Of a stretch of 64,000 nucleotides of DNA, positions 43,022-52,391 are shown one piece after another. Every line of letters begins with the position of its first letter. Positions within the stretch are counted from its first letter, which is position 1. Below the pieces are notes generated by a model. The model worked only from the letters and a program-made list of their open reading frames with translations. It was not told where the DNA came from and made no database searches. A program made the translations under genes and the position numbers. The stretch is from an uncultured Kordiimonas sp. (GTDB taxonomy: Bacteria > Pseudomonadota > Alphaproteobacteria > Sphingomonadales > Kordiimonadaceae), in NCBI GenBank assembly GCA_947500295.1, contig CANMRM010000003.1, positions 62,001 to 126,000 of the forward strand, given 5' to 3'.

Positions 43022-43031
43022 GTGAGATCCT

Positions 43032-44267
43032 CTATTCTTGCTTTGGTTCAGTTTGAGCCGGGGGCTCGAACGGGTCGATGAATACCATTAGCAACAAGCA
43101 GGGCAAGACGATGGCAAAAACGGCAAGCGTCAAAGTCCACAATCCAACTGTAATGAAGGGTGCAACAAGAGCTGTGCAACCTGACGCGATCAGGGTGACA
43201 AAAAAGATCAAAAGCGCAGAGGCCCGGTCGTCGTCCCCCTCGGCTGCGGAAAGTGCGCGCACAAACCCGGGTCCGCCGCGCACGCCAAGTCCGGCATTCA
43301 GTATCCAGAATAGAAATTTGAGCTTCGTTGGATCGTTGTCACCCCAAACTGAATAGGCGAGCAGAATACTGCTGCCTGCAACAGCAACCAAAGTGCCTGC
43401 CATTATCACCGGTTCGACGCCGAACCGCGCCACAAGGTGCCCGGCAATATTGGCGGACACAATGAAGACCGAAACGCCGACAATCTGCATAAGGATAAAA
43501 TCATCGATGGTTCCGCCCATGGTTTGCACAATTACGGCTGGGGCAGAAAACACAAAGGTTAACAAGCCGCCGAGCACTAGCGCATGACCGAGCGAATAGC
43601 GCAGATACTTTGCGTTCCCGAGCAGCTTTTTATAACTACCGGCACTGTCCACCTGTTTGGTGCCGATACTGGGGAGCAGCCCCGGACGCACAACAATCAC
43701 GATTATAAGAACAGAGGTAAGAGCGGCCGTGAGAGTGAATGACGCCTCCCAGCCGTAGTAGCTGAAGAGCCAGGCACCAAGGATGGGGGCTAGGCCCGGC
43801 GTCAGGCTTTCAATGCTTCCCATGGCGGCGATTGCCCGGATTGCGCCCAGTTCCGAAAACAGGTTTCGGATCAGACCTGGCGCCAGCACGGCAGGACCGC
43901 TTGCCGCTGCTCCCTGCAGAAACCGTGTGATGTTCAGGACTTCGATGGATGTGGCCAGCGCTCCTACAGCTGAAAAAATCGCAAACAACACCAGCGACAG
44001 GATGAAGAGCCGCCGCCGGCCGATAAAGGCTGCCAGGCTGCCAAACGTCAGGAGGCCGACAGCACTTCCGGCAACATAAAGTGCGAGCACAAGCTGCGAA
44101 GCAGGAATACTGGTATCAAACACATCCGGCAGGGACGGAACTGCAGGCAAAACGAGGTCCATTCCTGACAGGCCCAATACGGTTCCACTGATGATGACGA
44201 TGCAAGCCAGCAGTGCGGTCAGCCGGGTGGGCCGCGACGACGTTGCATATGCTTTTTCCTGTGTCAT
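43032..44267 (-). CDS. MFS drug-resistance type transporter (Bcr/CflA-like)
   Basis: 411 residues, 12 hydrophobic helices. SGMDLVLPAVPSLPDVFDTS near the start and the loop 2-3 motif GSLAAFIGRRRLFI, followed by FLQGAAASGPAVLAP, match the Bcr/CflA group of drug or sulfonamide exporters. Upstream of dat in the same direction. Substrate not decidable. Confidence 0.9.
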   Translation of the reverse strand: MTQEKAYATSSRPTRLTALLACIVIISGTVLGLSGMDLVLPAVPSLPDVFDTSIPASQLVLALYVAGSAVGLLTFGSLAAFIGRRRLFILSLVLFAIFSAVGALATSIEVLNITRFLQGAAASGPAVLAPGLIRNLFSELGAIRAIAAMGSIESLTPGLAPILGAWLFSYYGWEASFTLTAALTSVLIIVIVVRPGLLPSIGTKQVDSAGSYKKLLGNAKYLRYSLGHALVLGGLLTFVFSAPAVIVQTMGGTIDDFILMQIVGVSVFIVSANIAGHLVARFGVEPVIMAGTLVAVAGSSILLAYSVWGDNDPTKLKFLFWILNAGLGVRGGPGFVRALSAAEGDDDRASALLIFFVTLIASGCTALVAPFITVGLWTLTLAVFAIVLPCLLLMVFIDPFEPPAQTEPKQE

Positions 44268-44367
44268 TTTGTGTGCTCATTCTTCAAATCAGAGAACGCA
44301 AGCAGTATCTCAAAGAAAGAGCCGTTGGAAGCGGAGAGTTGCGAGATAGCCAGGAGTTGTCCTCAGT

Positions 44368-45090
44368 TCAGGCACCCGTAAACTCTTCAGCGTTGCCTTT
44401 GGCCTGTTGAAACAGCCACCAGGCAAACCAAAGTCTGACGCCAACCTGCAGCGGTCCATAAATCCAGCTGTACCATCCTTGCACAAGCGGGTTCGCGGCG
44501 GAAAGTCCGGCATAATAGGACGCAAATGCTACCAGACTCATCACGCCAATCAGGCAATTGATGGCGCCAATAGGCCGGGCTTGGCCGCTTTCCTGCATTA
44601 ATGCGGCTCCCAGAAAAATTGATCCGGCACCAAAGCAAAACACGACCACAAAATATTGGCTGTCACTGATGCCATTGAGCCCGGTAATAAGAGTGCGCCA
44701 CAATTCCCTGTCTTCTGCAGCCGCGGCCAAGTAGGCGGGGCGCCATATCTGGTTCAAGGCGTCAATCAAATAGGCCTGTTGGCTCATTTCCGTGATCGCC
44801 CAGGTGGCAAGGTAAAACAGTGCAATTGATACCAGAGCAGGTGACCGTTTTATCACAAAGTATCCTGCTGATAATGCCGCGATAAAGGCAAATTGCGGAT
44901 GAAAAAATAGCACCCACTTTTTGTAAAGGTGCAGTAGGTTTGAATGCAATTCCTGCGTTGCGTCAAACCCGTCAGGCACGGTTGCATTGGGGCCATACAT
45001 CAATGTTGCTGTTGTAATCGCCGACAGGAAAGCTGCCCAAGCACCAACTTTCAGGAATGTACTGTTGGTTTTCACCGTATGTCTCCCCAC
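44368..45090 (-). CDS. Membrane protein with shared C-terminal tail
   Basis: 240 residues with about six hydrophobic helices (GAWAAFLSAITTATLMYG, FAFIAALSAGYFVI and others). No family recognised. It ends QQAKGNAEEFTGA. The alpha/beta hydrolase gene just upstream (45218-46141) ends KQAKGNAEEYTKA. Apart from this tail the two proteins are unrelated. Same strand, 127 bases apart, perhaps one transcript. Confidence 0.8.
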   Translation of the reverse strand: MGRHTVKTNSTFLKVGAWAAFLSAITTATLMYGPNATVPDGFDATQELHSNLLHLYKKWVLFFHPQFAFIAALSAGYFVIKRSPALVSIALFYLATWAITEMSQQAYLIDALNQIWRPAYLAAAAEDRELWRTLITGLNGISDSQYFVVVFCFGAGSIFLGAALMQESGQARPIGAINCLIGVMSLVAFASYYAGLSAANPLVQGWYSWIYGPLQVGVRLWFAWWLFQQAKGNAEEFTGA

Positions 45091-45217
45091 ACCAGACTCA
45101 TCATCCAGACCTCAATGGATTGGCCATAAGGAAAGCTGGGTCACCGTGCAATCAAGATGAGACTACAGGAGCCGTCAATAGGATCAGGTGTTTAGAGGCT
45201 GAAGCAGGCATAAAGGC

Positions 45218-46141
45218 TCAGGCTTTTGTATATTCCTCCGCGTTGCCCTTGGCCTGTTTTTCAACAATGCAGTCATGAAATTTGAGCACCAGCTCTGACA
45301 CAGCCGCTGGTGCTTCAATTTGCGGGAAATGGCCAATGCCCGGTAGGCGGGCAAGCTTGGCTTTCGGGACCAGTTTGGCAAATCCGTCCGCCGCATGACC
45401 ACCGGAAACCGGGTCGTCGATGCCATTGATCATCATCATCGGCAGTTTTGCGTCCCGGATCGCGCCGACCCATCGTTCGGCGTGCTGCCGGCGTTCTGCC
45501 ATATATCGAATGCGCCGGGCCATGGCGCCGCGGCCATTCACACCGGTGATCACAGGCCACATTTCGTCCAGTTGCCTGCCTTCAGGGCGGGTGTTCGGTC
45601 CAAACACTTCTGCCAGCCCGTTAAGCATTTTACCCTTGGGGGCGATGCGCGCGAACAATGGGCCAAACGGACCCGCGAGAAGTTGCTGAGCAGGGCGCGG
45701 TCGGTGGAGGTCCGGTATCAATCCGCCATTGAGCAGGATCACGCTCTTGATCCTGAACGAGAGCGTGCTTTCATTGTGGCGTGCGATCAGTTCCTGGGCG
45801 ACTGTGTCACCAAGATCGTGAGCGAGAATATGCGCGTCCGCCAGATTGCGGTGCGCCATCAGCGCTTCGATCATGTCCGCTTGCTGGATCACAGAACAAG
45901 GTTTTTTGCCGGCATTGAGGGACAGGCCGTAATCAAGCAGATCCGGCAACAGCATGTGGAAACGATTGACCAGGTTTTTCGAAATCCAGCACCAGTCCCA
46001 GGATGCCGTCGGAAACCCGTGAATCATCAACAACGGTTCCCCAGTGCCGCCGCGCTGGTAGAACACGTGATGGTCGCCCCATTCAAAATACTTGCCGCAC
46101 TGGCTCCATTTCTCAAAGGAAATGGGGGCTGGTTCCAACAT
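45218..46141 (-). CDS. Alpha/beta hydrolase, epoxide hydrolase/haloalkane dehalogenase type
   Basis: 307 residues. Seen: LLMIHGFPTASWDWCWI (oxyanion HG), nucleophile elbow ILAHDLGDTVAQEL with Asp in the place of Ser as in epoxide hydrolases and haloalkane dehalogenases, a cap region (about 150-210), and the His in LPGIGHFPQIEAP. Cytoplasmic. It ends with the same QAKGNAEE tail as the next gene. Substrate unknown. Confidence 0.88.
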   Translation of the reverse strand: MLEPAPISFEKWSQCGKYFEWGDHHVFYQRGGTGEPLLMIHGFPTASWDWCWISKNLVNRFHMLLPDLLDYGLSLNAGKKPCSVIQQADMIEALMAHRNLADAHILAHDLGDTVAQELIARHNESTLSFRIKSVILLNGGLIPDLHRPRPAQQLLAGPFGPLFARIAPKGKMLNGLAEVFGPNTRPEGRQLDEMWPVITGVNGRGAMARRIRYMAERRQHAERWVGAIRDAKLPMMMINGIDDPVSGGHAADGFAKLVPKAKLARLPGIGHFPQIEAPAAVSELVLKFHDCIVEKQAKGNAEEYTKA

Positions 46142-46173
46142 AGGTTTGTCCGCTCATTTTTATGCTGACGATC

Positions 46174-46512
46174 TCAACGTTTTTTGATCGACGTGCGACG
46201 GTAGAAATCCGGGTGTTTTTTCGAAACCCACTTCAGGAACTTCTGAATGTCCTCATTCGCCTGCAAGGCATCGATCGAATTGTAAGTGCGCGCCAGCTCT
46301 TTTTCGTTAAATAGGGCGTGTACCTTCCTGTGGCAAATCGCATGCAGCGGAACTGTGTGGGTGCCGCCCTGTGACTTGGGAACAAGGTGATGTTTTTCCG
46401 TGCGTTTTCCAAGTGGCCGCCTGCAAAGGGCGCAGCAATTTTCATGGCAGGATTCAGAGGATTCTACTGATTTTTGCTTTCGAGTGCTTCGTATGTCGCG
46501 AAATCTTGTCAT
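46174..46512 (-). CDS. Stand-alone HNH nuclease-fold protein
   Basis: 112 residues. The HNH module: zinc Cys pair CALC (near residue 28), EKHHLVPKSQGGTHT with the His-His active-site start, then LHAICHRKVHALF. Basic at both ends. It could nick or cut DNA or RNA, as in McrA-like or intron-free HNH proteins; role unknown. No phage or restriction gene is nearby. Confidence 0.82.
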   Translation of the reverse strand: MTRFRDIRSTRKQKSVESSESCHENCCALCRRPLGKRTEKHHLVPKSQGGTHTVPLHAICHRKVHALFNEKELARTYNSIDALQANEDIQKFLKWVSKKHPDFYRRTSIKKR

Positions 46513-46597
46513 TGAACACTTGCGAGGGCGGGCTCCGTCGAATAACCAATGAGGCAGGAATGTTAGACACGCTGGATAAATCCAGAAAGAGGAAATC

Positions 46598-47821
46598 GTG
46601 CCAAAATCCTATATTACGCACCTTGAATGCAGTTTAACCGGCAAAAGGGATTATGCAGCTGGCGCCGTTCACAACCTGTCAGAAGCGGGCCGTCCGTTGC
46701 TCTCGCGGTACAACCTTGAAAGCCTGAAATCCGACGTCAGCAAAGAAGAGGTCTGGGCACGGCCGGGCGGATTTTGGAAGTGGCGCGAATTGTTGCCAGT
46801 GCAGGAGGACCGGAATGTGCTCTCGCTGGGTGAAGTCGAAACACCGCTCACGCGCCTGGACAAAGCAGCAGCGATTTTTGGACACAAGGGCGAGTTGATC
46901 GTGAAGGACGAGGGCCACTTGCCGACCGCCAGCTTCAAGGCGCGCGGTCTCAGTGTAGCTGTTTCGATGGCAAAAGAACTCGGCCTTACGCGTCTTGCGA
47001 TGCCTACGAACGGCAACGCGGGTGCTGCGCTGGCGGCTTACGCTGGCCGAGCCGACCTCGAGACGTTCATTTTTTGCCCCGATGACACACCGCACATCAA
47101 TGTGGAAGAAGCGGCGCTACTGGGGGCAAAAATATGGCGGGTAAATGGCTATATTGACGATTGCGGTCACATCGTCGCCGATGGCATCGAGAAGATGGGC
47201 TGGTTCAATCTCTCCACACTCAAAGAGCCATATCGACTTGAAGGCAAAAAGACCATGGCCTTCGAATTTGCCGCCCAGTTTGGATGGGAATTGCCAGACG
47301 TGGTTTTTTTCCCGACAGGAGGTGGCACCGCGCTTATTGCCATGTGGAAAGCCTTTGACGAAATGGAGGCACTTGGGTGGATCGGGTCGAAACGGCCCAA
47401 GATGGTTGCTGTACAGGCGGCAGGATGTGCACCGCTTGCAAAGGCTTTTGAAGAGGGTGAGCGGTTTGCTACACGCTGGGAAAACGCCTATACGAGAGCT
47501 GCTGGTATTAGGGTGCCTCAGGCCGTTGGTGATTTTCTGGTTCTGGATGCTCTGCGTGCGTCCGGTGGCAAAGGCATCGCCATTGAAGAAGACGAAATAT
47601 TCGATGCTCAGGCTGCGGTTGGTTCGTCGGAAGGCTATATGGTCTGCCCGGAAGCGGCAGCGTGTTTCGTTGCCTTGCAGCGCGGTGTGAATGATGGCTG
47701 GGTTGCGCCGACCGACAAAGTTCTGATCATCAACAGCGGCAACGGACTTAAGTATGACATGCCAGACAGTGCTGGTACGCTGGACGTGTCCCAACCCATA
47801 GATTTTGACGGACTGCTCTGA
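46598..47821 (+). CDS. thrC: Threonine synthase
   Basis: 407 residues, PLP enzyme making threonine from O-phosphohomoserine. PLP lysine in LPTASFKARG, glycine loop PTNGNAGAALAAY, and VVFFPTGGGTALIAMW. The N-terminus (ITHLECSLTGKRDYAAG) is the short threonine-synthase cap with one Cys left of the usual pair. It is the archaeal/plant-like type rather than the E. coli long type. The start is GTG 46598, fixed by AGAGGA seven bases upstream. Confidence 0.93.
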   Translation: MPKSYITHLECSLTGKRDYAAGAVHNLSEAGRPLLSRYNLESLKSDVSKEEVWARPGGFWKWRELLPVQEDRNVLSLGEVETPLTRLDKAAAIFGHKGELIVKDEGHLPTASFKARGLSVAVSMAKELGLTRLAMPTNGNAGAALAAYAGRADLETFIFCPDDTPHINVEEAALLGAKIWRVNGYIDDCGHIVADGIEKMGWFNLSTLKEPYRLEGKKTMAFEFAAQFGWELPDVVFFPTGGGTALIAMWKAFDEMEALGWIGSKRPKMVAVQAAGCAPLAKAFEEGERFATRWENAYTRAAGIRVPQAVGDFLVLDALRASGGKGIAIEEDEIFDAQAAVGSSEGYMVCPEAAACFVALQRGVNDGWVAPTDKVLIINSGNGLKYDMPDSAGTLDVSQPIDFDGLL

Positions 47822-47963
47822 GCCAACTCCCCTTTGTTTTGCGTGCGGCGAAATGATCGTTACGCGGCCTTGTGTGTCGTGCTGCGACCCGTTAGGCTCG
47901 CCTTCACATTTTAGGGGCGGGGTATTGGGCGTATTCCTGCCAGCGTTTGGGAAGGGACACGTC

Positions 47964-50573
47964 ATGCATAAAAATATACGCGATATCGCTCTGGCAATTG
48001 CTTTGCTGCCACTTGTGGCTTTTTCAAAAGTGGCAGCTGAGCCACTGGACTATTTTCTGGTAAATGGCGTTTCCTATGATCAGACGGTACTAAAGCCTAC
48101 AGAGGTGTTTGGTCATGACATTGGTGACCAGCCTGCCAGGCATGACCTGATGGTGTCCTATATTCGTCAACTGGCTGAAAACAGCCCGCGCATGATGGTC
48201 GAGACCATCGGGTTTAGTCACGAAAACCGCCCGATATTGTTTGTAACAGTTAGTTCCCCGGAAAACCTGGCGCGCATTGAAGAGATCAAGGCGCAGCATC
48301 TGTTGCGTACCGACCCGGAGCGTGCAGACGAAGCCTCCGATGATTTGCCGGTGGTTACATGGGTGAACTATGGTGTGCACGGCGCGGAGGCAAGCGGCAT
48401 GGAAGCGGCAGCGCCAACACTGTACCACCTTGCGGCTGCGCAAGACGATGCGACGCGTACCCAGCTTGAGAATAGCGTGATTCTGATCACAGCGGTTTTC
48501 AACCCGGACGGTCATTCCCGGCGTATCAGCTGGATCAGTCAATACGGGTCAGACGTGCGGGCAACCGACCCCGCGCATGAAATTCACAATCAATATTGGC
48601 CGGGCGGTCGCACCAATCACTATTGGTTCGACCTCAATCGCCAGTGGTTGCTGCAAACTCAACCCGAAAGCCGCGCCTGGCTTGCGAAATGGCACGAATG
48701 GCGCCCTCAGGTTTCGGCCGACATGCATGAAATGGGGCCGAACAGCACCTATTATTTCCATCCCGGCGTTCCAACACGCAAGTACCCGCTTGTGCCAGAC
48801 CGGGCGCGCGAACTGCTTGTTGAAATTGCAGGTTACCATCAGGCCTTCATGGACAGCGAAGGCAAGCTGTATTTCTCGGAGGAAGGCTTCGACAATTATT
48901 ACATCGGCAAAGGGTCTACATATCCGCAGGTCAATGGTTCGCTCGGCATCCTTTTCGAGGCAGGCGCCCAGATGGGCATCGCCCGCGAAAGCGACCAGGG
49001 GATCAAGACATTTGCCAACAATATTCGAAATCATTTCCGGACAAGCCTGACAACCATTGAGGGCGCTGCTGCGATGCGGCAGAAACTTCATGATTTCCAG
49101 CGGGATTTTTACGCAGAAGCAGAAGACCTGGCGCGGGCTGACAGGGTGAAAGCGTACGTGTTTCGCGCGCCCGAAGACACGGTGCGCCTGAATATGTTCC
49201 TGGACCTGCTTGCACGCCACCGGGTGGAAGCGCACCGGGTTTCAGGCAGTGTGCGCGCAGGCGGAAAAACCTATGGTGAAGAAAGCTACATCGTCAGCCT
49301 GAACCAGTCGCAGTACCGTATGGCTAAGGCCATGTTCAATCGGATCACCGAATTCCCAGACAAGGTTTTCTATGATGTATCGGGCTGGACTCTGCCGCTT
49401 GCCTACGGTCTTGAGTATGACGAAGTCACCGGCAATCCGTCGAACAGGCTGGGTGCTCGGGCGCAAGCTTCGTTTGCACCAGGGCCTGCGCCTGATGAGA
49501 CGCCCTATGCCTACGTGTTTCGCTGGTCAGACTATTATGCGCCGCGCGCTGTAAATGAGCTGTTGCAGGCAGGTGTGATGGCACGGGTGTCCAAAGAGCC
49601 GATCCGCGTGCAGACAACGCGGGGCGTTGTGGCGTTTGAGCGCGGTGCAATCATTGTGCAAAGGGAGCTGCAGACGGTATCGCAGGCGGAAATTCATGCA
49701 ATGATGCAACGTTTTGCCGCGCGCGATGGCCTGACCATTCATGCCGCCACATCCGGGCACACACTGGACGCTGGCGCCGACCTTGGTGGCCGTAATTCGG
49801 TATCTGACCTGCAAGCGCCGAAAATTCTTCTGGTTACCGGGCCGGGCGTCACATCCTATGACGCTGGTGAGGTTTGGCACCAGTTAGACCATCGCATGAA
49901 TATACCCGTGACGCTGGTTCGCAAAGAACGCCTCGGTGGTGTTGACCTCACTGGTTACAGCCACGTCATTCTGGTGGGCGGTAACCGTGCACGTCTGAAC
50001 AACAGCATGACTGAAAAAGTCGAGGCCTGGGTGCGCGCGGGCGGCACCTTTGTCGCACACCGACAAGGCGCTAACTGGGCGGCGAAAAACCTGTTTGCCA
50101 AAAAGGAAAAGAAGAAAGACGAGAAGAAGGCACTGACAGAGCGTCTTGCATACGCTGACAAAGGTCAGAAAGATGCAGAGCATGTCATTGGCGGCGCTTT
50201 GTTCGAGAGCGATGTGGATATCACGCACCCAATGGGCTTCGGTTACGTCAGGCGGCTTGTCGCCACTAACAGAAACACCAGTATCGTATTGCCTGTTCCT
50301 GAAGACCCCTATGCGCAAGTTGCAGTTTACACCGAGCAACCCCTGTTGTCGGGCTACGCTTCGCCGAAACGAATCGGGGAAATCAGCGGTACACCAATGA
50401 TTACCGCGGAGCGCCACGGGCGCGGCGCGGTCGTACTGTTCGCAGACAATCCAAACTTTCGCGCCACCTATCTGGGAGCAGAAAAACTATTCCTGAATGC
50501 TTTGTTTTTCTCCACTGCATTTGATCGTTCCCGAGCGGATGAGGACGCGGAAGAACAGGCGGTCGAGGAGTAA
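47964..50573 (+). CDS. Secreted M14-type zinc carboxypeptidase
   Basis: 869 residues. Signal peptide (LAIALLPLVAFSKVAA), zinc motif HxxE in NYGVHGAEASGMEA (near residue 145), the third ligand His in SADMHEMG, and catalytic Glu in LGILFEAGAQ. Downstream is a beta-rich part, then a class I glutamine-amidotransferase-like segment (ILVGGNRARLNNSMTEKVEAWVRAGG), often seen at the end of long bacterial M14 peptidases. It probably degrades peptides or murein peptides in the periplasm or outside. The start is ATG 47964 with GAAGGGA; a longer frame overlaps thrC and lacks a signal. Confidence 0.92.
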   Translation: MHKNIRDIALAIALLPLVAFSKVAAEPLDYFLVNGVSYDQTVLKPTEVFGHDIGDQPARHDLMVSYIRQLAENSPRMMVETIGFSHENRPILFVTVSSPENLARIEEIKAQHLLRTDPERADEASDDLPVVTWVNYGVHGAEASGMEAAAPTLYHLAAAQDDATRTQLENSVILITAVFNPDGHSRRISWISQYGSDVRATDPAHEIHNQYWPGGRTNHYWFDLNRQWLLQTQPESRAWLAKWHEWRPQVSADMHEMGPNSTYYFHPGVPTRKYPLVPDRARELLVEIAGYHQAFMDSEGKLYFSEEGFDNYYIGKGSTYPQVNGSLGILFEAGAQMGIARESDQGIKTFANNIRNHFRTSLTTIEGAAAMRQKLHDFQRDFYAEAEDLARADRVKAYVFRAPEDTVRLNMFLDLLARHRVEAHRVSGSVRAGGKTYGEESYIVSLNQSQYRMAKAMFNRITEFPDKVFYDVSGWTLPLAYGLEYDEVTGNPSNRLGARAQASFAPGPAPDETPYAYVFRWSDYYAPRAVNELLQAGVMARVSKEPIRVQTTRGVVAFERGAIIVQRELQTVSQAEIHAMMQRFAARDGLTIHAATSGHTLDAGADLGGRNSVSDLQAPKILLVTGPGVTSYDAGEVWHQLDHRMNIPVTLVRKERLGGVDLTGYSHVILVGGNRARLNNSMTEKVEAWVRAGGTFVAHRQGANWAAKNLFAKKEKKKDEKKALTERLAYADKGQKDAEHVIGGALFESDVDITHPMGFGYVRRLVATNRNTSIVLPVPEDPYAQVAVYTEQPLLSGYASPKRIGEISGTPMITAERHGRGAVVLFADNPNFRATYLGAEKLFLNALFFSTAFDRSRADEDAEEQAVEE

Positions 50574-50591
50574 GTTGCCTCAGTTCTCCGC

Positions 50592-51365
50592 TCAGTTCTC
50601 AACTGGCTCGGCCCGGACAAGGCCGGGCAAGCGGAGGATTGTGTCGAATGTGCCGTCAGCAAGAGCTTCATTAAAAGCAGCCTTCAAGGCCTCAACTTTG
50701 TCAGCATGGCGTTTGTGCACCAGATGATAGAAGGCCATTTTGGCCCAAGGGTGAATGCGGAGAGCTGCCGGGTTGTCCAAAAAGCTGGCGCGCAGGAAGT
50801 TGGCGCGAACACCGTCGGTTGCAAACACCTCAAACCGGCCTCTTTCCAAAAGATCGCGAATGGGCATTGCAGCCGGGATTTCCACCGTTTCCGCCCCGAG
50901 TGAAGGAAGGTTCTGTTCAATCCATCGAAAGCCGGCTTGATACCCCACTCTTCGGCCCGCCACGTCAGCCGGGCTGCCATCAAAATCTGAGTTTGCCAGC
51001 GAGACAAAAACAGCTTCAAGGCGAAACAGCGGGGCCGGGATAGGCAATAAATCAGGATTGAATTTTTCCGTGTACCCCTCAACCCGCACCCAGTCCCCAT
51101 CAAGGGTTCCTGCCTTGAGCATTTGCTCAATGCGCTTGGGCGACAAGGGGACCGACTGAGCGCAAAATCCAGCGCGCTCATAGACGCCTTTAATCACCCC
51201 GTCGAACAAAGAGTAAAATTGCGCGAGGCTTTCATCTGCGCCCAGCTTTAAGCAACTTTGGGTTTCATTGCCTTGTGTAGCCGATGAAGCGAGTGATATC
51301 GACGACGCCGATACAAGTATCAGCACACACCGGATCAGGTTTTTGATGTTTCCTCGCGAAGCCAT
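50592..51365 (-). CDS. Periplasmic solute-binding-protein-like protein (orphan)
   Basis: 257 residues. Signal peptide (LIRCVLILVSASSISLASSA). Two-lobe family 3 fold with LFRLEAVFVSLANSDFDGSPADVAGRRVGYQAG as the conserved hinge region. No permease nearby. Its start lies inside the 3' end of the LysR gene (31-base overlap), so translation follows the regulator. Could be a ligand sensor linked to that regulator (inference). Confidence 0.8.
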   Translation of the reverse strand: MASRGNIKNLIRCVLILVSASSISLASSATQGNETQSCLKLGADESLAQFYSLFDGVIKGVYERAGFCAQSVPLSPKRIEQMLKAGTLDGDWVRVEGYTEKFNPDLLPIPAPLFRLEAVFVSLANSDFDGSPADVAGRRVGYQAGFRWIEQNLPSLGAETVEIPAAMPIRDLLERGRFEVFATDGVRANFLRASFLDNPAALRIHPWAKMAFYHLVHKRHADKVEALKAAFNEALADGTFDTILRLPGLVRAEPVEN

Positions 51366-52234
51366 TCCACGAAATCTTGTACTCGCTCATTCTTAATTTT
51401 CTCTTTAGGGTAGACAATATAATGCGCGAAATCGATAGGCACTGCTTCACCAAAAGGTTTGATCAGGCGACCGGCCTTGACATCCTCTTCTGCGATTGCT
51501 GACCGGGCAAGCGCTATGCCGCGTCCTGCAACAGCAGCTTCGATTGCCAGTGCATTGGTGTTGAAATGCAATGCAGGCACACCCTCTGGTGGTGAAACGC
51601 CAGCAGCCTTCAACCACATTGCCCAGTTGGGCGCGCTTTCATCTTCAACCGTGCTGTCGTCATGAATGAGTGTGTGGCTCAGCACGGCACACGGCGTTGC
51701 GGCCTCGCCGTCGAACATGCCCGGCGCACAAACCGGAAAAATCGTTTCGCGCAGCAGTTCCTCGGAACAGAGCCCATCATAGTTGCCGAGCCCGTACCGG
51801 ATGGCGATGTCCATGTCTTCCGATTTGAAGTCCGTGACCTGCATGGTGGCGCTGATCTTGACGATTGCATCGGGCCTGCGCTCATAATAGCTGGCAAGCC
51901 GAGGCACCAGCCACTTGCTGGCAAATGAAGGTGACACGCTGACGCGCAGGACATTGGACGTAATCGAATCAGTTATGATGTCGACAGCCTCTTCCAGTTT
52001 TTCGAAACCTTCCTTCAGCGGGGCAAGAGACAGTTGCGCGGCATCGGTTAACACCAGGGACCGGTTGGTCCGGCGGAACAGGTCGACGCCGAGAAAATCC
52101 TCCAGGGATCTTATTTGCTGACTTATTGCCGCAGGCGTTACCGACAGATCGTCCGCCGCTTGTTTAAAACTCATGTGCCGGGCCGCCGCATCAAACGCCC
52201 GAAGTGCATTCAAGGGAAGAAGAGACCGTTTCAT
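51335..52234 (-). CDS. LysR-family regulator, GcvA-like
   Basis: 299 residues. N-terminal winged helix: ALRAFDAAARHMSFKQAADDLSVTPAAISQQIRSLEDFLG. The effector-binding domain follows from about residue 95, with RYGLGNYDGLCSEELLRE and AGRGIALARSAIAEEDVKAGRLI, closest in look to GcvA (glycine cleavage activator) and AmpR. Start ATG 52234 (MKRSLLPL) with AAAGG; an earlier ATG at 52252 is possible. It precedes the solute-binding gene on the same strand. Confidence 0.93.
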   Translation of the reverse strand: MKRSLLPLNALRAFDAAARHMSFKQAADDLSVTPAAISQQIRSLEDFLGVDLFRRTNRSLVLTDAAQLSLAPLKEGFEKLEEAVDIITDSITSNVLRVSVSPSFASKWLVPRLASYYERRPDAIVKISATMQVTDFKSEDMDIAIRYGLGNYDGLCSEELLRETIFPVCAPGMFDGEAATPCAVLSHTLIHDDSTVEDESAPNWAMWLKAAGVSPPEGVPALHFNTNALAIEAAVAGRGIALARSAIAEEDVKAGRLIKPFGEAVPIDFAHYIVYPKEKIKNERVQDFVEWLREETSKT

Positions 52235-52391
52235 AAGGCCAACGCCTTTCAAATCATCAGAGACAAAGCGAAATATAGGTTAGAAAATCTAACGAGCCCA
52301 TCCTAGATGGTGTCTGTCCAAACTCAAAACAATAGAGATATGAATTTTCTGTGAGTGTGGTCATTCATTTGCGAATGACACCGGCCCTTTA

